Assembly: GCA_002309655.1 (NCBI GenBank)
Contig: DBXM01000006.1
Location: 1-11,437 of the forward strand
DNA: 11,437 nucleotides
From: Mageeibacillus sp. UBA1212
GTDB lineage: Bacteria > Bacillota > Clostridia > UBA1212
Direction of reading: 5' to 3'
Shown here piece after piece: positions 1 through 7,143 of this stretch. The position numbers and the translations under genes are program-made. The notes under the pieces are model-generated. The model searched no databases and was not told the origin of the DNA. It saw only the letters and a program-made list of their open reading frames with translations. Position 1 is the stretch's first letter, and every line of letters begins with the position of its first letter.

Positions 1-29
1 CCCCAACAAATATTTTACACGAACTTATT

Positions 30-72
30 CCTGCGATTTTAAGCGAATTTCAAGCATTTATTAAAACGCAGG
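30..72 (-). terminator. Inverted repeat downstream of the alpha-galactosidase, possible terminator
   Basis: Arms at 30-42 (CCTGCGATTTTAA) and 61-72 (TTAAAACGCAGG) pair over 12 bp with one unpaired A, around an 18-nt loop. It lies about 30 bp past the stop codon of the minus-strand GH36 gene, where a transcription terminator is expected. There is no clean T-run after the hairpin on the minus strand, although the stem itself is A/T-rich, so this may be an atypical terminator or an mRNA 3'-end stabilising hairpin. Nothing else is seen in the first 100 bases. Confidence 0.4.
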
Positions 73-100
73 CGCGGATCAGGATGAAGTTAGCCGTGCG

Positions 101-2215
101 TTAATCTCCGTTGCGCTCTTCGCCGTCCATAGCCTCGTCTTTTTCGCTCACAGACAACTCTATATAGGCGGCCGAGCACGGTCCGGGAAGCGAAACGTTT
201 AAGGTCGTTCCTTCTATGGCGGCGCCTATTCCTGCGAGCTTCGGGTACACGAGGTCAACGCTAAACGTATCCCCGTATTTTGACAGATCGAGCCGCAGAT
301 TGTTCTCCGTTTCGTCCTGCCTCCAGCACGCCAGGAGAAGTTTCCCGCGTTCTCTTGAAAGAAGCCCGAACGTGACGATTCCCTTCTTTGTCATGTCGAA
401 CGTCCCCGCGGGGTAAACGGGAACGCTGTCCGCCGCGACCGCCCTGTTCTTCTTGTATATGGCGCACGCCTCTTTGATAAGCTTCTTTCCGTTTTCGTCT
501 GCCCGGTCTATCCTTCCCGACAGGTACATGAGGCCCATAAGGCCCGTCACCATGTTGTACGCGATCTCCCTGCCGTCGGCGTACCGTTCCGTGAAAGAAG
601 CCGGCCTCTCGAACGTCATCCGGTCGTAGATCGGCGACGGATACGGATACGCCCAGATTCCGCATCTCTCCGGAGGCATCGCAACCTCGCTGCCCGAGAC
701 GATCGAAGGCATCATCCTGAAGTCCTCCTGGTCACTCACCGATTGGAGATGAAAGTGCGCAAGCGTTCCCATGTCCGACCTCATCGCCCCGCTGCCGCAG
801 TTTTCGATAATCAGATCCGGGTATTTTTCTCTGACCGAGTCTATGAAGGCCCTGAAGCACTTCACGTATTCCGCGAGATTTTCCGCAAGCGAGCGCTCCG
901 GTTTTTCTTCAACGCAGTCCGAATCTTCACTGCAAAGCGCCGGCGCCGGTTCGGAAGCCGGGTCGCGCGGGTCGATTCCGATGCCCGAAGTGCGGTTGTA
1001 GTCATTTTTGATAAACCTGACACCCATTGAGTAAAGTTTGTCTATCACCGCCCCGGTCCTGTCCCAGACCTCTTTCGTTCTGAAATCCGCGAAGACAGTG
1101 TCGCCTCCTATATTCATGCCGTGCCTTTTCAGAACAAGCTCCGGGTGGTTCTTCGCGAACTCCGACCTTGCGCTCGCCGATTCAATCTCAAGCCAGATTC
1201 CCGGCTTCATTCCTTTCGACTCGACGTACCTGAAAATTCCTGCAAGGCCTTCTTCGCCGAAAAGCTCCTCATTTATTTCCCAGTCTCCGAGACTTGCGGA
1301 CCAGTCGCGGGAATTTCCGAACCACCCCGCGTCCATCACATAGTACTCGGCTCCCGCCTCCGCGGCCGCGTCGATGAGCGGCAGCGATTTTTCGCGAGTC
1401 GGCAGCGCCCAGATGCAGTTCATGTAGTCGTTAAAGCAGAGCGGCGGGAATCCGTTTTTGAAATCCGTTCCGCAGGCCCTGAACGCCTCCCGGTAATACT
1501 TTGTCAGTTCGCCGGCCGCCTCCTCGAATCCGCCTTCCACGTACGAGCAGGTCGCAGCACAGGTCGTATAAGACTCTCCGGGTTCAAGCTTTACGTACCA
1601 GCCGTCGTTGGTCTCGTATTCCGCCGACACGAACACCGCCAGTGTCACGTTCTCGCCCTCTCCGCGAAGGCTTATATCTATCGTCCAGCCCGAACCGCTC
1701 TCGGACGTAAACACCCATGTTTTCCTGAGCACCGTGTCCTCTATCATAACGACCGGCAGGTATCTGCTCGTGGTCCACGTTCCCGTCGACGAAAAGCTGA
1801 CGTTCGTGTGCGAGCCGTGGTTGAAGGTTTTGTAAAGTCCCATATCCGCCGCGGCTTTGTGTCTCCACTGGGCCTCGCCCTGCCACGCGGTGTGCGCATA
1901 GTGGATCACAAACCTGTCGTCCGTGACCGGCAGCCCCGCGCCTATCCCGCAGAGGTAGATTGCCGAGAGCGCGTCGACGACCACAGGACCGGCCCCTTTG
2001 TTGGCGACCGTAGTCCTTTGTTTTACTGTGGAAATTCCGCTGAAATTCTCCGCCGAGATCCTCACCGAAACGCCTCTTCCCGGTATGTCGAAAACCGCGT
2101 CTCCGTCATCGCTCACAAACACCGGCTCGCTTTCGTTCCTGTTCTCCGAATGGTAGGTGTTGGAGTTCTCGGCGTTCAAATCAATATAGTAACTGGGTCT
2201 GTACTCCGGAAACAT
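101..2215 (-). CDS. Alpha-galactosidase, glycoside hydrolase family 36
   Basis: A 704-aa retaining alpha-galactosidase that hydrolyses terminal alpha-linked galactose (raffinose-type oligosaccharides, galactomannan side chains or host alpha-Gal glycans). Residues about 1-255 form the N-terminal beta-supersandwich. The TIM barrel follows: its first strand includes FNDYMNCIW (261-269), then MDAGWFG (294-300) with the LGDW motif (309-312). The nucleophile strand is FIKNDYNR (401-408), with D405 as predicted nucleophile. The acid/base region is ENCGSGAMRSD (471-481) followed by SDQED (494-498), whose Asp residues supply the acid/base. A small C-terminal beta domain follows 600. There is no signal peptide, so it is probably cytoplasmic and needs imported oligosaccharide. 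The start is supported by AGGAGG at 2224-2229, 8 nt upstream. KNDYN and SDQED depart from the common KWDMNR and SDDTDA, pointing to a divergent clostridial GH36 subgroup. Residues 411-442 form an acidic, Pro- and Cys-containing insertion after the nucleophile strand. Family is sure; the natural substrate is not. Confidence 0.93.
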   Translation of the reverse strand: MFPEYRPSYYIDLNAENSNTYHSENRNESEPVFVSDDGDAVFDIPGRGVSVRISAENFSGISTVKQRTTVANKGAGPVVVDALSAIYLCGIGAGLPVTDDRFVIHYAHTAWQGEAQWRHKAAADMGLYKTFNHGSHTNVSFSSTGTWTTSRYLPVVMIEDTVLRKTWVFTSESGSGWTIDISLRGEGENVTLAVFVSAEYETNDGWYVKLEPGESYTTCAATCSYVEGGFEEAAGELTKYYREAFRACGTDFKNGFPPLCFNDYMNCIWALPTREKSLPLIDAAAEAGAEYYVMDAGWFGNSRDWSASLGDWEINEELFGEEGLAGIFRYVESKGMKPGIWLEIESASARSEFAKNHPELVLKRHGMNIGGDTVFADFRTKEVWDRTGAVIDKLYSMGVRFIKNDYNRTSGIGIDPRDPASEPAPALCSEDSDCVEEKPERSLAENLAEYVKCFRAFIDSVREKYPDLIIENCGSGAMRSDMGTLAHFHLQSVSDQEDFRMMPSIVSGSEVAMPPERCGIWAYPYPSPIYDRMTFERPASFTERYADGREIAYNMVTGLMGLMYLSGRIDRADENGKKLIKEACAIYKKNRAVAADSVPVYPAGTFDMTKKGIVTFGLLSRERGKLLLACWRQDETENNLRLDLSKYGDTFSVDLVYPKLAGIGAAIEGTTLNVSLPGPCSAAYIELSVSEKDEAMDGEERNGD

Positions 2216-2270
2216 ATTATGCGCCTCCTAATCTTTTTCTCACTTGCGATTTCAACGTTTCTTCGCGTTC

Positions 2271-2299
2271 ATTATACAATCTTTTGGCTCTCCCGGCAA
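2271..2299 (-). promoter_or_regulatory. Sigma-A-type promoter of the alpha-galactosidase
   Basis: On the minus strand TTGCCG (2294-2299) and TATAAT (2271-2276) are separated by exactly 17 bp. This predicts a transcription start near 2264 and a leader of about 50 nt before the ATG at 2215. The gene can therefore be transcribed independently of the regulator gene upstream of it. Confidence 0.7.
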
Positions 2300-2303
2300 T
2301 CTT
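2277..2303 (-). promoter_or_regulatory. Paired direct repeats over the GH36 promoter, candidate AraC-family operator
   Basis: AAGATTG occurs twice in the same orientation on the minus strand (2297-2303 and 2277-2283), start-to-start distance 20 bp, or two helical turns. One copy overlaps the -35 hexamer and the other abuts the -10. Direct half-sites about two turns apart are typical of AraC-family activators, and the adjacent gene encodes one. The placement over the core promoter could equally suit repression. Inference only. Confidence 0.35.
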
Positions 2304-2323
2304 AAAAGGCCTCTCTTTCAGCC

Positions 2324-3229
2324 TCAAGAATGCCCTTCAACCCGTTTTTTATCTGCGTTGCGCTTCTTTCTGAACTCCGCCGGCGTCGAACCGTATTTGT
2401 CGCGGAAAATCCGGTAAAAGTATTTCATGTCCGAATACCCCACCGACTCCGCCACCGTCTGCACTGGCAGCCCGGTTTCTGAAAGCATTGCCGCCGCGTG
2501 CTCGAGCCTTATGTTCTGCAGGTACCGCACAGGTGTCTCGCCCGCAGTCTCCTTGAACACCTTGTGAAAATACCCGGTACTTAAATACGCGCGCGAGGCG
2601 AGGGTCTCGCAGGATATCTTTTCCGCGTAAAACTCTTTCATATAATTGACAGCGCTCTCCGTTACCGCTTTACGGTACGCGTCCGTACTCCCGTCCCTGC
2701 CGCCGAGCTTGAGCCTGAAAACCGAAATGAGAAGTCTCGTTAGGTTCGCGGCATTCACCTTGGAATAGCCGCTCTGTTTCGCGCAGTACTCCGCGTACAT
2801 CTCCTTCACGATCCACTCGACGCTTCCGGCGTTCTTCAGAACGATATAGGGCTTCGGATCGCCGCCCTGTGCCGCGGCAGGCCCGAACAGGAACGAGTAC
2901 ACGATATTGATAAAGTCGTCGCTTTTGCTCACCGATTCGTCCAGCACCGCAGGGTCGAAAAGGCAGTTGTACACCACGAGCGACTCCGGCTTCGTGACCT
3001 TGTACCTGTGAGCCACGCCTGCGTTGAAAAGCACCAGGTCGCCTTTTTCTATCTCTGAAACAAAGCCGTCGGCAATCTCGTGAACGCCCCTTCCCGACTC
3101 CACATAGGCAATCTCGATGAACGAGTGCCTGTGAAACTCAGAGCTCTCCTCCACCGCGCATCTTTGAATTATTATCTCGCTCCGTTCACTGAGGATCAGA
3201 GTATCTCCCTCGGAATAGAATTCGCTCAT
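2324..3229 (-). CDS. AraC/XylS-family transcriptional regulator
   Basis: A 301-aa regulator with an N-terminal cupin-like sensor domain (about 15-95; the stretch FHRHSFIEIAYVESGRG begins at residue 32) and a C-terminal AraC double helix-turn-helix (about 188-292). The first HTH includes ISCETLASRAYLSTGYFHKVF (205-225) and the second LPVQTVAESVGYSDMKYFYRIF (254-275), followed by the family signature GSTPAEFRK (280-288). The N-terminal domain probably binds a sugar. The gene lies 108 bp upstream of the GH36 gene on the same strand, so it likely senses a galactoside and controls that gene. It may also control the divergent fucose-isomerase-like gene, because the 379-bp gap at 3230-3608 is shared. 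The SD is weak (GGAAC, 3236-3240). No in-frame alternative start was preferred. Family is certain, effector unknown. Confidence 0.9.
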   Translation of the reverse strand: MSEFYSEGDTLILSERSEIIIQRCAVEESSEFHRHSFIEIAYVESGRGVHEIADGFVSEIEKGDLVLFNAGVAHRYKVTKPESLVVYNCLFDPAVLDESVSKSDDFINIVYSFLFGPAAAQGGDPKPYIVLKNAGSVEWIVKEMYAEYCAKQSGYSKVNAANLTRLLISVFRLKLGGRDGSTDAYRKAVTESAVNYMKEFYAEKISCETLASRAYLSTGYFHKVFKETAGETPVRYLQNIRLEHAAAMLSETGLPVQTVAESVGYSDMKYFYRIFRDKYGSTPAEFRKKRNADKKRVEGHS

Positions 3230-3320
3230 CTTTTTGTTCCATTCGGTTCTTTAAATCCGTCCTGTCCGTTTCGGAAAACCGCCGTTCCGGGCAAAAGGTA
3301 TTTCTTCGCAATTCAAATAT

Positions 3321-3350
3321 ATTATACCCGTTGTTCTTTAGGCAATGCAA
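3321..3350 (-). promoter_or_regulatory. Predicted promoter of the AraC-family gene
   Basis: On the minus strand TTGCAT (3345-3350) and a perfect TATAAT (3321-3326) are separated by 18 bp. The predicted start is near 3314, leaving a leader of about 85 nt before the ATG at 3229. The -10 is strong, the -35 moderate. Confidence 0.55.
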
Positions 3351-3518
3351 CACCCGAAATCCTTTAATCATTTTTTCGTAGCCTGCCTTATCATTTCTCG
3401 CACATCATTTCAAATATTAGATTGCATATCCGTCGCTAACCTGTATATATCTACGCATTTCGCCGCAGTCTTTCCGCCTGTCTTATAACTATGATATCAG
3501 TATACACCATAAAATCGC

Positions 3519-3560
3519 CACGATTGCCCGTTGAGGTTGACGCCATGAATCGTGTATTCT
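3519..3560 (+). promoter_or_regulatory. Candidate promoter and inverted-repeat operator ahead of the fucose-isomerase-like gene
   Basis: TTGAGG (3531-3536) and TATTCT (3555-3560) are 18 bp apart on the plus strand, giving a start near 3567 and a leader of about 40 nt. CACGAT (3519-3524) and its complement ATCGTG (3549-3554) flank the spacer, centre-to-centre 30 bp or three helical turns, which would suit a dimeric regulator. Both elements are moderate matches. The rest of the divergent gap (3351-3518) is A/T-rich with no other convincing element. Confidence 0.35.
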
Positions 3561-3608
3561 TTACGTAAGGCCTTAAAACCGGTCAATAAACACTCAAGGA
3601 GATTCATT

Positions 3609-4964
3609 ATGAAAAACATGAAAGTCGGAATTGTCTTCGTCGGCAAGATCTACACCCGCACGCCCGACGAGCGCAAAGTGAAGGATCACGAGCTTCGCGA
3701 CTGTGACAAACTCAACAACGTGACCGATGAAGCGTTCAGAAACATGCTCTCTGAGCGCGTCCGTTCGCTGATGCCCGCCGGAATCGACACCTTTACCAGC
3801 GAGGTCGAAACCGAAAACGACGCAATCGACGTTCCCGAAGCAGACGCCTACGTTCTTATTCCCTTCACGGCCATCGACAAGGTTTTTGTCGTGATCCACT
3901 CGAAAAACAGGCATATCGTCGTCTACACGCCGCCTTTTGAGGAATTCTGGTCCTACGGCAACGTCTTCTACCCGTATTTTCTGCGCGACTGCCGCAAGAT
4001 AGACGCCTATCTCGGAATCGACCCCGACACCTACCTCAGCGAGAACGACGCGGATTTCACCGCCCACATGGAGGCGCTCACCGTCCGCCACCGCATCCGC
4101 AACACGCGGGTTCTTTGCGTCGGCGAGGCAATGTACGAGCCCTACCACAGCTTCAACTGGGGCTATGAAGTGATCCGCCTAATCCAGGAGAAATTCGGTA
4201 TCAAGTGGTTCCACATGGGCTCCGCCAGCTTTCTGAAATTCTTCGAGTCCTGCAGTGATTCTTCCGGCGGCACCGTTCGCGCGCTGGCCAAAGACGACCG
4301 CCTGCCTGCGGACTTCTCGGACGCGAACTGCATGAAGGCCTACAACGTGTACAAAAAGCTGATTGAGAAGTACGGCGCCACCGCTTTCACGGTCAACTGC
4401 CTCGAGTCCATCGTTCACACATCCTGCCACACCACTTCGTGCTTCGCGCTCTCCATGCTTAACGACGAGGGAATCATCTCCGCCTGCGAAGCTGACGCTA
4501 CCACCCTTATCGACATGCTGATCACCTCTTACGCCTCGAACGCGCCGTCGTTCATGCTCAACCCGTACCTTTTCCCGGCAGACAACAAGCTGTTCGTATC
4601 GCACTGCACTTCCCCCAGGAAGCACAGCTTTGCCAACGACGAGAAGGACGACTTCAACACGTACGCGTATTTCGAGATCCGCTCGCTTCCTTGCGGTCTC
4701 CAGGTCCTGAAGCAGCCCGGCCCCGTAACAGTCACCGGTATTTCCCACGACAAGCTGGACAAGATGGTCATCGTCCGTGGCAACCTCGTCAGGAACACCG
4801 CGTTCCCGTCCTGCCGCACGCAGGTCGAGATCGACGTTCCCGGTGGAATCAAGAAGCTCGCCGACTGCTATGAAGGCCGTCACTGGGCGCTCGTCTACGG
4901 AGATCAAAGCGAAAAGATCTCACGCGCGAACACCCTTCTCGGAATCGAAAGCATAATCATCTGA
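3609..4964 (+). CDS. L-fucose/L-arabinose isomerase-superfamily protein (short FucI-like)
   Basis: A 451-aa protein of the L-fucose isomerase-like group, about 150 residues shorter than true FucI. It has an N-terminal Rossmann-like part beginning KVGIVFVGKIYTR (5-17). A central segment around 264-296 contains CLES, then cysteines at 273 and 278, LNDEG (284-288) and CEAD (293-296). HCTSP is at 332-336 and a C-terminal GRHWALVYGD at 423-432. E294 and H425 are candidate metal/catalytic residues by analogy with the superfamily. It probably isomerises an aldose/ketose pair, but the substrate cannot be read from sequence. The ATG at 3609 is chosen because AAGGAG (3596-3601) sits 7 nt upstream; a GTG-initiated extension from 3552 would have no SD. 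It is followed after 211 bp by full-length fucI, with a strong terminator between, so the two are neighbours but not one simple transcript. Superfamily assignment is firm, exact activity open. Confidence 0.8.
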   Translation: MKNMKVGIVFVGKIYTRTPDERKVKDHELRDCDKLNNVTDEAFRNMLSERVRSLMPAGIDTFTSEVETENDAIDVPEADAYVLIPFTAIDKVFVVIHSKNRHIVVYTPPFEEFWSYGNVFYPYFLRDCRKIDAYLGIDPDTYLSENDADFTAHMEALTVRHRIRNTRVLCVGEAMYEPYHSFNWGYEVIRLIQEKFGIKWFHMGSASFLKFFESCSDSSGGTVRALAKDDRLPADFSDANCMKAYNVYKKLIEKYGATAFTVNCLESIVHTSCHTTSCFALSMLNDEGIISACEADATTLIDMLITSYASNAPSFMLNPYLFPADNKLFVSHCTSPRKHSFANDEKDDFNTYAYFEIRSLPCGLQVLKQPGPVTVTGISHDKLDKMVIVRGNLVRNTAFPSCRTQVEIDVPGGIKKLADCYEGRHWALVYGDQSEKISRANTLLGIESIII

Positions 4965-5015
4965 CGCTCCTCTTTTTCCGGGGTTCACCTGAAAATCATA
5001 TTTTACGGTTTTATC

Positions 5016-5058
5016 GCCGGCCGTGGTCTTTGGTTTCCGCGGCCGGCTTCTTTTTTTT
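5016..5058 (+). terminator. Strong intrinsic terminator after the fucose-isomerase-like gene
   Basis: GCCGGCCG (5016-5023) pairs perfectly with CGGCCGGC (5040-5047), with GG/CC pairing possible inside. TTC and eight T's (5051-5058) follow. It lies about 50 bp past the stop at 4964. Confidence 0.85.
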
Positions 5059-5093
5059 CACGCCAAACATTTGAAGCACCTTGTAAAAACCGC

Positions 5094-5122
5094 TGGAAAA
5101 ATTTCCCCGTTTTGTGTATCAT
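5094..5122 (+). promoter_or_regulatory. Predicted fucI promoter
   Basis: TGGAAA (5094-5099) and TATCAT (5117-5122) are 17 bp apart on the plus strand, just after the preceding terminator. The predicted start near 5129 leaves a leader of about 47 nt. The -35 matches consensus at four of six positions. Confidence 0.5.
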
Positions 5123-5138
5123 TTACCCAGAGAAACCG

Positions 5139-5153
5139 GGCGTTTGTAACGCC
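5139..5153 (+). promoter_or_regulatory. Compact palindrome in the fucI leader
   Basis: GGCGTT (5139-5144) and AACGCC (5148-5153) form a perfect 6-bp inverted repeat around TGT. It sits downstream of the predicted start and 12 bp upstream of the SD GGAGG (5166-5170). This position suits a repressor operator or a small leader hairpin. No regulator can be assigned. Confidence 0.35.
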
Positions 5154-5175
5154 GACTGATATTTCGGAGGTAAAT

Positions 5176-6981
5176 ATGGCAAAATCAAGACTTATCGGAG
5201 GTTATCCGGTTATCGGAATCAGACCGACCATCGACGGCCGCCGCGGCCCTATGAAACTGAGGGAGAGCCTCGAGGATCAAACGATGGGTATGGCTGAAGC
5301 CGCAAAAAAGCTATTTGAAGAGAATCTTCGTTACTCCAACGGCGAACCCGTTAAGGTCGTGATCGCGGACACCACCATAGGACGCGTTCCCGAGTCTGCA
5401 GCGTGCGCGGAGAAGTTCCGCCGCGAAGGGGTCGACATAACTCTTACCGTGACTCCCTGCTGGTGCTACGGCTCGGAGACCATGGACATGGACCCCCACA
5501 CTATCAAAGCGGTATGGGGCTTCAACGGGACCGAGCGGCCCGGAGCAGTCTACCTTGCGTCCGTTCTCGCCACCCACGCCCAGAAGGGTCTTCCCGCTTT
5601 CGGAATCTACGGTCACGAAGTTCAGGACATCTCTGACGTCAGCAAGATTCCCGAAGACGTAGCCGAAAAGCTGCTCCGGTTCGGACGCGCCGCCGTCGCC
5701 GCCGCAACAATGCGCGGAAAGTCCTACCTTCAGATCGGATCCGTCACAATGGGTATCGGTGGCTCCATCATGGACCAGTCCTTTATGGAAGACTACTTCG
5801 GCATGCGCGTCGAATCAGTCGACGAGGTTGAGATCCTGCGCCGCATGGAAGAAGGCATCTACAATAAAGAGGACTACGAGAAGGCTCTCGCCTGGACCAA
5901 AAAGCACTGCAAGGAAGGCCGCGACGACAACCCCGACTTCGTGAAATTCTCCCCCGAGCAGAAGGAAAAGCAGTGGGAGTTCACCGTCAAGATGTACTGC
6001 ATCATCAGAGATCTGTTCAACGGCAGCGACAGGCTTCCCGAGCAGTTCAAGGAAGAGGCCTCCGGTCATAACGCGATCGCGGCAGGCTTCCAGGGACAGC
6101 GTCAGTGGACGGACCACTGGCCGAACTGCGACTACCCCGAGGCGCTTCTCAACTCCTCCTTCGACTTTGAAGGCGCCCGCGAGCCGTACATTCTCGCAAC
6201 CGAGAACGATATCCTGAACGGTATGGGAATGCTCTTCATGAAGCTGCTCACCAACCGCGCCCAAATCTTTGCGGACGTCCGCACATACTGGTCTCCCGAC
6301 GCGGTTAAGCGCGTTGCCGGCTTCGAATTCGAAGGTAAGGCAAAGGAGAACGGAGGCATAATTCACCTTCTCAACTCCGGTGCAGCCTGCCTCGACGCCT
6401 GCGGCGAAGCAACCGACGAAAACGGAACCCGCCTGATGAAGCAGTGGTGGGACGTCACCGAAGAGGACATCGAGAAGATGACCGCCGCAACCGTCTGGTG
6501 CGAAGCAGGCTTCGACAACTTCCGCGGAGGCGGCTTCTCGAGCCACTTTGTCACGCGCGCGGAAATGCCCGTCACTATGATCAGGCTCAACCTCGTAAGA
6601 GGTCTCGGCCCGGTTCTCCAGATTGCGGAAGGCTGGACAGTCAACCTACCCGACGAGGTGACCGACGTTCTGATGGAGCGCACAAATCCCACCTGGCCGT
6701 GCACATGGTTCACGCCCCGCTGCGACGGAAAGCCCGGCAGTCCCTTTGAAAACGCCTACAGCGTCATGAACAACTGGGGAGCCAACCACGGAGCCATTTC
6801 TTACGGCCACATCGGTGCCGACCTGATCACTCTCTGCTCGGTTCTCCGCATTCCCGTCTCGATGCACAACATTCCCGACAGCGACATTTTCAGACCTGCC
6901 GCCTGGAACGCGTTCGGCATGGACAAGGAAGGCGCCGACTTCAGGGCCTGCGCAGCCTTCGGACCGCTGTTCAAGAAGTAA
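5176..6981 (+). CDS. fucI: L-fucose isomerase FucI
   Basis: A 601-aa cytoplasmic isomerase converting L-fucose to L-fuculose. The family also acts on D-arabinose, needs Mn2+ and forms a hexamer. Length agrees with E. coli FucI (591 aa). Catalytic/metal residues are visible: E343 in ATENDILNG (341-349), D367 in FADVRTYWSP (365-374) and H538 in NWGANHGAISYGH (533-545), matching E. coli E337, D361 and H528. The N terminus (GYPVIGIRPTIDGRRG, 9-24) and C terminus (end YGPL-like FGPLFKK) are also characteristic. The start at 5176 is chosen because GGAGG (5166-5170) lies 5 nt upstream; a longer GTG reading from 5023 would begin inside the upstream terminator. No fuculokinase, fuculose-phosphate aldolase or fucose permease is in the window, so the pathway must continue elsewhere. 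All key residues are present and there is no sign of disruption. Confidence 0.96.
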   Translation: MAKSRLIGGYPVIGIRPTIDGRRGPMKLRESLEDQTMGMAEAAKKLFEENLRYSNGEPVKVVIADTTIGRVPESAACAEKFRREGVDITLTVTPCWCYGSETMDMDPHTIKAVWGFNGTERPGAVYLASVLATHAQKGLPAFGIYGHEVQDISDVSKIPEDVAEKLLRFGRAAVAAATMRGKSYLQIGSVTMGIGGSIMDQSFMEDYFGMRVESVDEVEILRRMEEGIYNKEDYEKALAWTKKHCKEGRDDNPDFVKFSPEQKEKQWEFTVKMYCIIRDLFNGSDRLPEQFKEEASGHNAIAAGFQGQRQWTDHWPNCDYPEALLNSSFDFEGAREPYILATENDILNGMGMLFMKLLTNRAQIFADVRTYWSPDAVKRVAGFEFEGKAKENGGIIHLLNSGAACLDACGEATDENGTRLMKQWWDVTEEDIEKMTAATVWCEAGFDNFRGGGFSSHFVTRAEMPVTMIRLNLVRGLGPVLQIAEGWTVNLPDEVTDVLMERTNPTWPCTWFTPRCDGKPGSPFENAYSVMNNWGANHGAISYGHIGADLITLCSVLRIPVSMHNIPDSDIFRPAAWNAFGMDKEGADFRACAAFGPLFKK

Positions 6982-7002
6982 ACTATTCAATTTTTATCTC
7001 TC

Positions 7003-7041
7003 AAAAACCGGCCGGCGCGATTGAAAAAGCCGCCGGTTTTT
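7003..7041 (+). terminator. fucI terminator
   Basis: AAAAACCGG (7003-7011) plus CGGC (7013-7016), with one bulged C, pairs with GCCG (7029-7032) and CCGGTTTTT (7033-7041). The A/T ends make it usable in both directions. It sits 22 bp after the fucI stop. Confidence 0.8.
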
Positions 7042-7049
7042 GTTACAAT
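7021..7049 (+). promoter_or_regulatory. mscS promoter embedded in the fucI terminator
   Basis: TTGAAA (7021-7026), a 17-bp spacer and TACAAT (7044-7049) form a good sigma-A match. Its -35 lies in the terminator loop and its spacer is the right arm plus T-run. The predicted start near 7056 gives a leader of about 88 nt. Confidence 0.6.
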
Positions 7050-7143
7050 TCAAGTTGTTATCTGCGGTTCCGGTGATGCGCCCCTAAGCGTAAGCGCCGC
7101 CGCGTTACCGCGCGTATATTATCACTCAATCCGGAGGTTACCC

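Noticed and set aside
1121..2305. 394-aa plus-strand reading frame
   Set aside because: Entirely antisense to the GH36 gene, whose motifs and RBS are clear; Arg-rich shadow of high-GC codons.
5023..5175. N-terminal extension of FucI from a GTG at 5023
   Set aside because: It would start inside the upstream terminator and bypass a good SD and ATG at 5176 that give the normal family N terminus.
5815..6546. 243-aa minus-strand reading frame
   Set aside because: Antisense to fucI with no RBS; shadow frame.
7021..7143. N-terminal extension of MscS from a TTG at 7021
   Set aside because: It begins inside the fucI terminator and lacks an SD; the ATG at 7144 has GGAGG at the right distance.
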